A stretch of 58,994 nucleotides of DNA from Nostoc sp. JL34 (GTDB lineage Bacteria; Cyanobacteriota; Cyanobacteriia; Cyanobacteriales; Nostocaceae). This document shows positions 45,410-54,495 of the stretch, one piece after another (position 1 is the stretch's first letter; each line of letters opens with the position of its first letter). The notes under the pieces are model-generated. The model was not told the DNA's origin. It ran no database searches and saw only the letters and a list, made by a program, of their open reading frames with translations. Both the position numbers and the translations under genes were made by a program. The stretch covers positions 1-58,994 of the forward strand of contig NZ_JABXKQ010000043.1 of the NCBI RefSeq assembly GCF_017114945.1, written 5' to 3'.

Positions 45410-46105
45410 TCAGCTTGAAGCTTTGGCTATATCTTTGCCAATTCGGTTTTTGATTACTCGTGCAGGTATGCCTACAGCAACCGAGAAAGGAGGAATATCT
45501 CTATTGACAACTGCTCCCGCACCAATAACACTGCCTTTGCCAATAGTAACGCCATCTAATACTGTTACTCCATGTCCTAACCAACAATCATCCTCAATCA
45601 CAATTCCCTGGCGAGTAACACCTTGGTATTTAATCGGCTCCATCGGATCGGTAAAATTATGATTATTGGCATATATCCCTGAGTGGGCAGCAATCAAGCA
45701 GTGTTTACCAATTCTAATGTCTCCTGGCCCCTCAATAGAGACATTAGGAGCAATGAAGGTGTCTTCATCAATATATATAGATGTATCTTCCAAAGACCCT
45801 ATATCAACATTACGCTCAATAGCAACTCTATCTCCTAGATGAATTCTATTATTTTTGTGACCTCTAGCATCCATCCGCACACCCTTGAAAATATAGACTC
45901 CACTGCCTATCTCAATACAAGAAGTACCGTTAAATTCAACACCATTTTGAATATATACTGGGCTGCCTATCTGGGCAAAAATACTCCGATATCCAAAATT
46001 ACGCAACTTTGGGCCGAGAAAAAGTGTCGGAATATCTCCTAACACTGTACTTACTAAAAGTTCTTGCACGCGCTGCAATTTTGAAAAATATTGCTCGTTC
46101 TGCAT
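45410..46105 (-). CDS. Hexapeptide-repeat (left-handed beta-helix) acyltransferase
   Basis: 231 residues. Hexapeptide repeats ([LIV]GXXXX) run through most of the protein (IGSGVYIFKGV, IGSLEDTSIYIDEDTFI, IGKHCLIAAHSGIY, IGKGSVIGAGAVV). The loop YANNHNF carries the probable catalytic His, and GIPARVIKNR is the usual C-terminal end of xenobiotic/sugar acetyltransferases. It should O- or N-acetylate a sugar in surface polysaccharide or lipid, using acetyl-CoA as a trimer. The acceptor is unknown. It has no close operon partner. Confidence 0.87.
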   Translation of the reverse strand: MQNEQYFSKLQRVQELLVSTVLGDIPTLFLGPKLRNFGYRSIFAQIGSPVYIQNGVEFNGTSCIEIGSGVYIFKGVRMDARGHKNNRIHLGDRVAIERNVDIGSLEDTSIYIDEDTFIAPNVSIEGPGDIRIGKHCLIAAHSGIYANNHNFTDPMEPIKYQGVTRQGIVIEDDCWLGHGVTVLDGVTIGKGSVIGAGAVVNRDIPPFSVAVGIPARVIKNRIGKDIAKASS

Positions 46106-47504
46106 GGCTACATATCTCTTTAATCAATTGTTGTTGACAGTGTTTAAAGTTGTTTTGCCTGTATCCTAATCTTCTGCCAATACCAATAAGCTCTGTGTGT
46201 ATTAATACATGAGCTAATATAGCAGGATCACCAAAATTTCCCAGGATTTTTAGATGGTTTTCCAAGATTTGAAAAACCAGACTCTGGCTTTGACTATGCG
46301 AGCAATTCTTGAGGTTAGGTGTGTAGAATTACTCAAGTAATATGCACAATTGCGTTAAGTCGCTAGAAGTTTTTGTACTATATGTACGTAAAGCTTTGGC
46401 TTCTTTTTCACAAAATCAATTAACAAAACAGTTTCAGTGCATTGCCGAGTCAAAACTCAGACTATTAAATTGTCTGATGGGAAATTGGCTGGTAAAGATT
46501 AGGCTACTGTTTTGGTTTTCTGGCAAATTTGAAAAGCTTGCTACCGCTAACAGCACTCCTAAAATAACTAGGGATAATGTTGTTTGTCTTGAGGTTATTT
46601 TCTCTCAAGCGGTTTTAGTCTTTTGAAACAACTCAGTTCCACAAGCTATCTGGCAACAAAAAATACATTTAACTAGACTATATTCAAAGTTTAGATAAAA
46701 TTTCTGCCTAGCATGACAATGTAATTATTGTTGGATTTTTCTGGGTATTTTTGCCCAAATAAAACCCAATTAGGGTGGATTATCTCCCACATCAGCCATC
46801 ACATTGAAGTTAACCATCGGTGCAAACAAGTAAGCGCTTCCCCGACTGCTATGACGGCTTTCTTGCAACGAATTTCTAGAGTATGCTGCTCCAATCATGT
46901 TGCACACGGATGATTTACAGACTAGCCAATTCACGTTTGTAATTACATGAATGGTTTTTAATAACAATTGTTTTTAACGATAACACATTTTATTTTTAGT
47001 GGAACATTCTCATTAAATAAGTTGATTTTCAGGTTGCTTGTTGATGAGAATGGTAGAAATTAAGTTACCTTTTTTACTGGTGCGATGCCTACGGCGGACA
47101 AAGTCTACGCTACTCTAAAATAATTTGAGACACTTAGGTTAAATCCATTGAGTCCGATGAGTTAAAAATGCTGTAATAATTAGCATTTTTGTCCATATTT
47201 TTACCGTTGCTCATCCAAGTAATTTTATGATTGGGTGTTAAACTCAGAATGATATCTACTATACTTGTGACACCCTATTCTTGAAAAAGCTAAAAATTTT
47301 CCTCTTCCTTATTACTTATATCTAAAAATTTGTAAATCACCCATTCGGGTGAGCCAAGCGGGTGATGCGTGCTTGGCACTACTTATTATAAATTTTATTG
47401 AAAGAAACCTAAAATTTAGCTTAGTTTCCAGGAGAAGTCCACAAAATAACATCCAATTGCCCAAATTGAGGTATCGGTTTTAACTCACACACTTGGTTCA
47501 AATT
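46106..47504. other. 1.4-kb spacer without a convincing gene
   Basis: Only short open frames occur (for example 46342-46626), none with a family signature or good ribosome binding site. A minus-strand frame at 46110-46265, just upstream of the acyltransferase, looks weakly protein-like and could be a gene remnant. A dispersed-repeat fragment (GATGCCTACGGCGGACAAAG) lies near 47082-47115. A GGGTGAGCCAAGCGGGTGAT motif lies at 47347-47366. Confidence 0.45.
47342..47376 (+). promoter_or_regulatory. GGGTGA-CCAAG motif upstream of the gene at 47505
   Basis: The stretch has CACCC-ATTC-GGGTG followed by GAGCCAAGCGGG and a second arm, CCAAGC/GCTTGG. The core GGGTGARCCAAGYG matches the shared leader at 40509 and, less well, that at 15527. 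It lies about 130-160 bp before the start codon. Confidence 0.4.
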
Positions 47505-47828
47505 ATGGCTTTAATTAAAGAAATTGTGCAACAAGCTCTAACTACTGGCTATCTAAGTGTTGTAGCCGAAGATCGACTGCGATCGCAGCTTCAAAGTAAT
47601 TATGACTCAGAAGACCTAGATGCCTGGATCATTTTACAACGAGCGATTGCAGCAGGTGATGTAAAACTTGAGTCGCGCCGAAAAAAAGCTTCCCCCTCTC
47701 CTAAAGCCAAGGACACTTCATCAAGTATCAAACTTGCTTATCAAATGGCAGCGGAGATTGCTTATGCAGCAGCTGTAGCTCTGACAATGACAAAAAATAC
47801 TAAAGATCAGCCTTCACTAGGTGCATAA
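47505..47828 (+). CDS. Small cyanobacterial protein of unknown function
   Basis: 107 residues from the ATG at 47505 (MALIKEIVQQALTTGYLSVV); a TTG four codons earlier is less likely. Residues 1-55 resemble a recurring cyanobacterial N-terminal module (ALTTGYL, then AEDRLRSQLQ, DLDAWIILQRA). The rest has a basic Ser/Lys linker and an Ala-rich helix (MAAEIAYAAAVALTM). No function is known to me. Its upstream DNA carries a motif related to two other small-gene leaders in the window. Confidence 0.65.
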   Translation: MALIKEIVQQALTTGYLSVVAEDRLRSQLQSNYDSEDLDAWIILQRAIAAGDVKLESRRKKASPSPKAKDTSSSIKLAYQMAAEIAYAAAVALTMTKNTKDQPSLGA

Positions 47829-48382
47829 AATAACACGTTACTAAGTCATGTTCCTGATTTAGCTTCAATATTTAATACCAAGTAGTTGCATAGGCGTAGC
47901 CCGCCGCAGGCATCGCTTTTCCTGGTTAACTGCTTGGTACGGTTTTCATGGGATTATTTATGGGGTTTCTCTTCTGCCTCCTACCTTCTGACACTGCAAC
48001 TTTCCCAGCGTAATTTTATTAAAAAATAATTAAAAATTTAACTTTCCTGGACACAGCTATGGGGAATTTTCACCTTCAGCCATGACTCTAGAATTGATCC
48101 CCAGAAGCAATACTAAAATAAATATAAATTATTTATTCAAAACGAGATTTTTTTAAGTGATACATGCCAGTAAATGATTAAATCTTAATATACCAAGTAC
48201 ATGGCTCAGAGTAAGGCATAGAATTAGAAACACCTTGGTGTAAACTTTAGCAACGAGGTTAAAAATAATTCTCAATGCTTAACAAAGTCATCGCTTTTTC
48301 ACAAACTACAGTATAAAGAATTGGCAACATTGGTAAAGAGAGTAAACAATAACCATAGCTAAACTTGGAGTTTTGCCAACCT
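47829..48382. other. Spacer upstream of glgP
   Basis: 550 bp with no gene seen. Near 47889-47920 it contains a copy of the dispersed repeat (AGGCGTAGCCCGCCGCAGGC). The rest is AT-rich and should carry the glgP promoter. Confidence 0.5.
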
Positions 48383-50947
48383 ATGCAGCCAATTCGTACA
48401 TTTAACGTATCCCCTTCACTACCGCCGCGACTCGAACCACTACGGCGGCTGGCGCAGAACTTGCACTGGGATTGGAACGTTGAAACTAAAGATTTATTTC
48501 GTCGCTTAGACTCTGACCTATGGGAGTCTAGCCATCACAACCCGGTGTTAATGTTGGGTACTATCTCTCAATCGCGGCTTCTGGAAGTTGTCGAAGATGA
48601 AGGTTTTCTCGCCCAAATGGATCGAGCTGACCGTCAGTTAGAAGATTATTTGCAAGAGCGCACTTGGTATCAGAAACAACGGGAGCATAAACCAAAAGAA
48701 TGCTACGCCTATTTTTCGGCGGAATTTGGACTTGTGGATTGTTTGCCCGTCTATTCTGGGGGCTTGGGCGTTCTGGCGGGGGATCACCTCAAATCTGCCA
48801 GTGACCTGGGGCTACCGCTTGTAGGTGTAGGTTTACTGTATCAGCAAGGCTATTTTGCCCAGTATTTAAATGCTGATGGCTGGCAGCAGGAACGCTACCT
48901 GATGAATGATTTTTACAATATGCCCTTGCATCTAGAGCGCAATGCCGATGGTTCAGAACTGCGGATTGCGGTAGATTATCCAGGACGCAAGGTATATGCC
49001 AGAGTTTGGCGCGTACAGGTAGGAACTGTGCCCCTATATTTGATGGACACCAACATTGAACCCAACAATGTTTACGACCACGACATCACAGATCAGCTGT
49101 ATGGTGGCGACATCGATATGCGTATCCACCAGGAAATCATGCTGGGGATCGGTGGTGTGCAAATGCTCAAAGCTTTGGGGCTGAAGGTCACTGCCTACCA
49201 CATGAATGAGGGCCACGCTGCCTTCTCTGCCCTAGAACGCATCCGCTTGCTGATTCAGGAAGAGGGACTGAATTATCCCCAAGCTAGACAGGTGGTAGCT
49301 TCCAGCAATATCTTTACCACCCACACGCCAGTACCAGCGGGAATTGACTTGTTTGCTCCCGACAAAATGTTGTACTACCTGGGGTACTATGCAGAGATAT
49401 TTGGATTGCCTAAAGAGCAGTTTTTAGGACTGGGGCGTGAGAATACAGGCGATTTATCTGGGCCTTTCAGTATGGCGGTGCTGGCGCTGAAGATGGCAAC
49501 ATTTTCTAACGGTGTCGCTCAACTGCATGGTGTAGTGTCGCGGCAAATGTTCCAGGGTTTGTGGCAGAAAGTGCCAGTAGAGGAAGTACCAATCGCCGCA
49601 ATTACTAACGGTGTCCATGCTCGGAGTTGTGTGGCGAAATCGACTCAAGAATTGTACGATCGCTACCTCGGCCCAAATTGGTCATCAGCACCACCAGATA
49701 GCCCATTGTGGGAGCGGATGGATGCCATACCCGATGAAGAATTGTGGCGTAATCACGAACGCTGCCGCTTAGATATGATTTTGCATGTGCGAGAGCATTT
49801 GGTCAAGCATTTGACCGATCGCGGCGCTTCTGCTTCCGAAATTATCCAAGCCCAAGAAGTTTTAGATCCTTACGCTTTCACCATTGGCTTTGCCCGGCGG
49901 TTTGCCACCTACAAACGCGCCACCCTCTGGATGCGTGATTTGGATCGCATTAAGCGGCTTCTGCTGGCTAACAAAGACCGGAAAGTGCAATTCGTGATTG
50001 CTGGTAAGGCACATCCCAAGGATATCCCCGGTAAAGAACTGATCCGCGATATCAATCACTTTATCCGCGAACAACATTTAGAAAAACAGGTAGTGTTTGT
50101 TCCCAATTACGACATTCACATATCTCGATTGATGGTTGCGGGTTGCGATATCTGGTTAAATACACCGCGTCGTCCACGGGAAGCCTCTGGTACTAGCGGC
50201 ATGAAAGCGGCAATGAATGGCTTGCCAAATTTAAGTGTACTAGATGGTTGGTGGGATGAAGCTGATTACGTCCGCACAGGCTGGGCAATTGGACATGGAG
50301 AGAATTACGACGATCCTAACTACCAAGATGAAGTAGAAGCAAATGCTCTCTACGAGTTGTTAGAGAAAGAAGTTGTACCGCTATTTTATGAACATCGCGA
50401 TACTGATGGCTTACCCCGTCCGTGGGTTGCCAAAATGAAGGATGCAATTCGGTTGAATTGTCCATTCTTTAATACAGCGCGAATGGTAGGAGAATATGCA
50501 CAAAGGGCTTATTTCCCAGCCAGCGATCGCTATCATACCCTGACTGTTGATAACTATGCCCCAGCTAAAGAACTAGCTGCTTGGAAAGCAAAACTGGGCG
50601 AACACTGGTTTAACATCAGAATCAAAGATGTTGACGTATCAGCAGCTTCAGACATTGAGGTGAACCAAACCGTTGCTGTCAAAGCCAAGGTTGACTTGGC
50701 AACTTTGACCAATGATGATGTGCAGGTGGAGCTATATCAAGGGGCGATCGATGCCAATGGTGAGATTGTCAACGCTGTGCCAGTGGTGATGGATTACCAA
50801 GGTGAAGATGCACAGCAATTGAGTATTTACACAGGTAATATCATCTATACTGCTTCTGGTTTGCAAGGTTTATCTTTGCGTGTATTGCCGAAAAATCCAC
50901 ACCTGGCTAATCCCTATGAACCAAGGTTGATTGCTTGGGCAGAGTAA
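48383..50947 (+). CDS. glgP: Alpha-glucan (glycogen) phosphorylase
   Basis: 854 residues from the ATG at 48383 (MQPIRTFNVSPSLPPRLEPL); a TTG six codons earlier is unlikely. The N-terminus has the DUF3417 region of the alpha-glucan family phosphorylases (LRRLAQNLHWDWN). The catalytic part includes YFSAEFGL, YSGGLGVLAGDH, YHMNEGHAAF, FTTHTPVPAG and the pyridoxal-phosphate loop EASGTSGMKAAMNG with its Lys. It splits glycogen with phosphate to glucose-1-phosphate, mobilising carbon reserves in the dark. A terminator follows directly. Confidence 0.95.
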   Translation: MQPIRTFNVSPSLPPRLEPLRRLAQNLHWDWNVETKDLFRRLDSDLWESSHHNPVLMLGTISQSRLLEVVEDEGFLAQMDRADRQLEDYLQERTWYQKQREHKPKECYAYFSAEFGLVDCLPVYSGGLGVLAGDHLKSASDLGLPLVGVGLLYQQGYFAQYLNADGWQQERYLMNDFYNMPLHLERNADGSELRIAVDYPGRKVYARVWRVQVGTVPLYLMDTNIEPNNVYDHDITDQLYGGDIDMRIHQEIMLGIGGVQMLKALGLKVTAYHMNEGHAAFSALERIRLLIQEEGLNYPQARQVVASSNIFTTHTPVPAGIDLFAPDKMLYYLGYYAEIFGLPKEQFLGLGRENTGDLSGPFSMAVLALKMATFSNGVAQLHGVVSRQMFQGLWQKVPVEEVPIAAITNGVHARSCVAKSTQELYDRYLGPNWSSAPPDSPLWERMDAIPDEELWRNHERCRLDMILHVREHLVKHLTDRGASASEIIQAQEVLDPYAFTIGFARRFATYKRATLWMRDLDRIKRLLLANKDRKVQFVIAGKAHPKDIPGKELIRDINHFIREQHLEKQVVFVPNYDIHISRLMVAGCDIWLNTPRRPREASGTSGMKAAMNGLPNLSVLDGWWDEADYVRTGWAIGHGENYDDPNYQDEVEANALYELLEKEVVPLFYEHRDTDGLPRPWVAKMKDAIRLNCPFFNTARMVGEYAQRAYFPASDRYHTLTVDNYAPAKELAAWKAKLGEHWFNIRIKDVDVSAASDIEVNQTVAVKAKVDLATLTNDDVQVELYQGAIDANGEIVNAVPVVMDYQGEDAQQLSIYTGNIIYTASGLQGLSLRVLPKNPHLANPYEPRLIAWAE

Positions 50948-50980
50948 GAGTGTTGAGTAGTTATTGAATACTCAAAACGA

Positions 50981-51013
50981 GGCGTTGCTAATTTAACTTT
51001 AGCAACGCCTTTT
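50981..51013. terminator. Terminator of glgP overlapping the next gene's stop
   Basis: GGCGTTGCTAA (50981-50991) pairs with TTAGCAACGCC (50999-51009), followed by four T. The right arm contains the stop codon and last two codons of the converging DUF429 gene. Confidence 0.88.
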
Positions 51014-51769
51014 ATCTAAAATTCTTTGGGGGATGACAATGTAGCCAGTGGTGCGATCGCCTAATACTAAATTACGTTGTTCTCCCCAATACCACCAGTA
51101 TGCAGCAACATAAGCGCAAACTAGGCTATCTAATTTATCTTCGGCTGCTTTGAGGGCTGCGCCTGTAGTGGGGATTTCAAGAAGGAACGTAGACGCACCA
51201 GTGACTTGCCGTAGGCTACCGCAGAGACGCAGAGGAGGTGAGAGGAAGGGGAGGATATCAAGAAGATAATTTTGGAGTTTGACTAGTTCTAGGCGACGCT
51301 CACTGAGGCGTCCTTTTTTGTATTTGAGGATGCGTTCTAAGTTGAATAGATTAACGATTGCTGGGTGGGGGAAGACTTCTATTTGATATCTGCTGAGTTT
51401 TTGGGGTTCAATGGTGGGGGCATGTGCAAAACCGCGTGATTCTAATTCTAAACCAAAGTTGATGGTGCGATCGGCGAAGGGTAGGTTTTGATTAGCTGGG
51501 TAGCATCCCGCATGATATTTGCCAAAGTACTTGTGGCTGAGTTTGTCGGGGAGGCGACTGCCGTTAGCGTTGGGTATGAGGGTAGGTGCATCTACGGCGA
51601 TGATGGCTGGTTCACTTGGTTGTACACTCTCATCGACCCAGGTGAGGATGTCTGCAATGGCTTCTTTGCGGTCTAGATCAACTAGTTGTAGTTGTCCATC
51701 TATCCATTCTAAACAGCATAGTCCACTTGGTTGCGATCGCCAGCCTAAATCAATGCCAATAAATTTCAT
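50999..51769 (-). CDS. DUF429-family protein (predicted RNase H-fold)
   Basis: 256 residues. The N-terminus MKFIGIDLGWRSQPSGLCCL and the block AIIAVDAPTLIPN supply the conserved Asp residues of DUF429, a family predicted to have an RNase H-like fold. AAEDKLDSLVCAYVAAYW near the C-terminus is also characteristic. Function unknown; nuclease activity is a prediction. Residues about 180-196 (LRLCGSLRQVTGASTFL) are encoded by a dispersed repeat inserted in frame. The gene converges on glgP. Confidence 0.8.
   Translation of the reverse strand: MKFIGIDLGWRSQPSGLCCLEWIDGQLQLVDLDRKEAIADILTWVDESVQPSEPAIIAVDAPTLIPNANGSRLPDKLSHKYFGKYHAGCYPANQNLPFADRTINFGLELESRGFAHAPTIEPQKLSRYQIEVFPHPAIVNLFNLERILKYKKGRLSERRLELVKLQNYLLDILPFLSPPLRLCGSLRQVTGASTFLLEIPTTGAALKAAEDKLDSLVCAYVAAYWWYWGEQRNLVLGDRTTGYIVIPQRILDKRRC
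51182..51230. repeat. Dispersed-repeat fragment inside the DUF429 gene
   Basis: CGTAGACGCACCAGTGACTT, then GCCGTAGGCTACCGCAGAGA. Its pieces resemble intergenic repeats at 22530-22575, 47082-47115 and 47889-47915. Here it keeps the reading frame open. Confidence 0.5.
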
Positions 51770-51920
51770 AGTAATAACACGAACTTGCGATTATTTTCGC
51801 ATTATCGGGCAACTATTTACCTAAATTTACTTGCTAAAAATCGTGATGAATAATCTTATAATCTTAGGCAGCTTGTCTTAATTTATTTTATCTGGCAATA
51901 AGTTAATCAAGATTATTCCA

Positions 51921-53180
51921 ATGAAAATTTTATTTTTACATCCCAATTTTCCCTCACAATTTCGCAACCTAGCGATAGTTTTAGGTAAAGATCCTAATTA
52001 CCAAGTGGTCTTTGGGACAAATCGTCGGGAAGGGGAAATACCTGGCGTTTATAAAGCTATTTACACTCCTTCTCGGGAAGCGGCTCCCCAAACCCACCAC
52101 TACGTTCGCAGCCTAGAAAATGCTGTTCTTACAGCTCAGGCTGTTTATCGCGTAGCAGAAAAATTAAAAGCTGAGGGTTTCGTTCCAGATATAGTTTATG
52201 GTCATTCTGGTTGGGGGCCAACTTTATTTATGAAAGATGTTTTCCCCAAAGCAGAATTATTGTGTTATTTCGAGTGGTTTTATCAGGCTCATGGTTCAGA
52301 TGCAGATTTTGATCCCAATGAACCGCTGAATGCTGATGATGAATGCCGCATCCGCGTGAAAAATGCGCCGATTTTAACTGATTTATATAGCTGCGATCGC
52401 GGTCTTTCTCCAACGAATTGGCAGCGCCAGCAGTTTCCCAAAGAATATCATAGCAAACTGACTGTAATTCATGATGGTGTTGATACCCAATATTTTGTCC
52501 CCAAACCAGGCGCAAAGTTAGTTTTACCAAGAATAAATCTGGATCTTTCCCATGTGGAAGAGTTGGTAACTTATGTGGGACGCGGGATGGAACCTTATAG
52601 AGGTTTTCCACAGTTTATGGAAACGGTGGCGCTACTTCAACAGCGACGACCTAAGTGTCATGTGGTAGTTGTAGGAGAAGATCGGGTGGCTTATGGGAAG
52701 AATCTCCCCGATGGTAAGACTTATAAACAATTAATGCTAGAAAAGTTATCTTTGGATTTATCGAGGCTGCACTTTACAGATAGACTTCCTTACAATGAAT
52801 ATCTTCAGGTTTTACAAGCTTCTTCTGCTCATGTTTATTTAACCCGTCCTTTTGTATTATCCTGGTCAATGTTAGAAGTAATGGCAGCAGGATGTTTACT
52901 AGTAGCTTCTAGAACTCCGCCAGTATTGGAAGTCGTACAGGATGGAGTAAATGGACTGTTAGTAGATTTCTTTTCTCCCCAAAATATTGCTAATAGGGTT
53001 GAAGAGGCGCTGAATCATCCTCAGGAGATGAATGCAATTCGTGCGAATGCGCGAGAGACAATTTTGAAGCGTTATGATTTAGCGAAACTATTACCACAGC
53101 ATTTGCAATGGATGTTAGCTGGCAAAAGTTCTGATAGTTTGAAAAAGCGCCCACATTCTAAAGGTTTTGGCAGAAGTTAA
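51921..53180 (+). CDS. Family 4-type glycosyltransferase
   Basis: 419 residues with the GT-B fold. The N-terminal domain starts MKILFLHPNFPSQFRNLA. The C-terminal nucleotide-sugar domain has VTYVGRGMEPYRGFPQFMET, HVVVVGEDRVAYG and the GT4 motif region VLSWSMLEVMAAGCLLVASR with a Glu-X7-like segment, then DGVNGLLVDFFSP. It should transfer a sugar during polysaccharide or glycolipid synthesis; donor and acceptor are unknown. A second possible transferase gene follows 180 bp downstream on the same strand. Confidence 0.9.
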   Translation: MKILFLHPNFPSQFRNLAIVLGKDPNYQVVFGTNRREGEIPGVYKAIYTPSREAAPQTHHYVRSLENAVLTAQAVYRVAEKLKAEGFVPDIVYGHSGWGPTLFMKDVFPKAELLCYFEWFYQAHGSDADFDPNEPLNADDECRIRVKNAPILTDLYSCDRGLSPTNWQRQQFPKEYHSKLTVIHDGVDTQYFVPKPGAKLVLPRINLDLSHVEELVTYVGRGMEPYRGFPQFMETVALLQQRRPKCHVVVVGEDRVAYGKNLPDGKTYKQLMLEKLSLDLSRLHFTDRLPYNEYLQVLQASSAHVYLTRPFVLSWSMLEVMAAGCLLVASRTPPVLEVVQDGVNGLLVDFFSPQNIANRVEEALNHPQEMNAIRANARETILKRYDLAKLLPQHLQWMLAGKSSDSLKKRPHSKGFGRS

Positions 53181-53213
53181 GTAAGTAAGTGTGAATAATT
53201 AAAGTTTTTTACC

Positions 53214-53314
53214 ATAGCAATCTGAAATTATTCCTGAGAAACAAGATTCCTGATTTCTTTAACAAATCAGGGATCTGCGGCTTGCAACGATCGCAAATCA
53301 AATAGGATTGCTAT
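53214..53314. repeat. MITE-like element with ATAGCAATC ends
   Basis: ATAGCAATC at 53214-53222 and GATTGCTAT at 53306-53314 are inverted ends. Inside, GATTCCTGATTT pairs with AAATCAGGGATC (one mismatch, 7-base loop). Total about 100 bp, non-coding, between two glycosyltransferase-like genes. Confidence 0.75.
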
Positions 53315-53360
53315 ACTAGACAATTTAATTAATTTTACAAAGAATAAATCTATAGCTTCA

Positions 53361-54227
53361 ATGCGAATTATTTTTACTATTGCCCATTTTTTCAAACCTA
53401 GCAATGAGGGTCGTCATGCTTCCCAACGTAAAAACCCCCAAACCCGCTTGCAGGCGTTAACTAAAAGCATTACTGCCTTACATCAATTATTTGACAAATC
53501 TCAAAGTATTATCAACATTGCTCAACGACTAGCTTTGCCTGCTAATCAACCGCAGTCTCATGAACTAGATATTGTTATTTGTACAACTAAAAACGATCAT
53601 CTTCTAAATCAGCTTCCCTTACCATCCCATTTATATAGGCATCATTCTAGCAATGCAGAACCTCTACTTTTGGGGTTTGAGTGCCAAGCTGTTCTGCAAA
53701 ATTGTCTTGGTGAATATGATTACTACTGCTTTCTTGAAGATGATCTAATTATCCATGACCCTTGGTTTTTTATAAAATTAAACTGGTTTACTCAACAAGC
53801 GGGTGATTTAAATTTGCTCCAGCCACATCGTTATGAAGTCTCCTCCCACGGTTTGGTTCACAAAGCTTACATTGATGGGGATTTGGCTTTAAGAGTAACT
53901 GCTCCCTTTCAAAAGGTGCAGGAGCAAAAAGAATTAAAAGGTACAATTATGAATACACCAATTACCTTTTGTCGTGCCCTCAATCCTCACGCTGGTTGCT
54001 ATTTTTTAAATGCAAATCAGATGGCTCAATGGGCTAATCAAACTTATTTTTTTGACCGAGATATTAGCTTTGTTGGGCCTTTAGAAAGTGCTGCCACCTT
54101 AGGAATTATGAAGACATTCCGAATTTACAAAACCTCACCTGAGCAAGCAAGTTTTTTGGAAATTCAGCACTTTGGAACAGGATTTCTGGGACTAATTGGT
54201 GGACAGGTGGGTTTAGCAGAACGATAA
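53361..54227 (+). CDS. Possible glycosyltransferase-like protein, GT-A type (tentative)
   Basis: 288 residues, no signal peptide. The segment YDYYCFLEDDLIIHDPWFF (about 119-137) resembles the DXD-containing strand of GT-A glycosyltransferases, with acidic residues 126-128. Other segments (DIVICTTKNDHLLNQLP; NPHAGCYFLNANQMAQW) would fit acceptor handling. I do not know the family by name. The neighbouring GT4 gene supports a role in glycan synthesis, but this is inference. Confidence 0.6.
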   Translation: MRIIFTIAHFFKPSNEGRHASQRKNPQTRLQALTKSITALHQLFDKSQSIINIAQRLALPANQPQSHELDIVICTTKNDHLLNQLPLPSHLYRHHSSNAEPLLLGFECQAVLQNCLGEYDYYCFLEDDLIIHDPWFFIKLNWFTQQAGDLNLLQPHRYEVSSHGLVHKAYIDGDLALRVTAPFQKVQEQKELKGTIMNTPITFCRALNPHAGCYFLNANQMAQWANQTYFFDRDISFVGPLESAATLGIMKTFRIYKTSPEQASFLEIQHFGTGFLGLIGGQVGLAER

Positions 54228-54495
54228 ATCGAATTTAAGAACTTGCTGGTTGTGAACAAGATTAATGCGATCGCTATTTATAAAGGGTTTGAAGTTCTGC
54301 TAGAGTTTGATATCAAGTCCGGTTAATTACTTCGGATTATTTATAATTTGTGCATGTTTTGTCAATCTTTGTATTATTAGTTGTCGATAATGTTTTATCT
54401 TATCCATTGTCAAATCTCTTCCTGTTTAGGATCATAGACTATTAACTTAACTTGGTAACGTTGAAGGGCGTTGGACGAAGGGTAGTTGAAAAAAT

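Noticed and set aside
45999..46265. Minus-strand frame overlapping the start of the hexapeptide acyltransferase
   Set aside because: Its second half is an out-of-frame reading of the acyltransferase. Only the first 50 residues could be a gene remnant, too short to claim.
46342..46626. 94-codon open frame in the 1.4-kb spacer
   Set aside because: No ribosome binding site, no recognisable motif and many rare residues; a chance frame is more likely.
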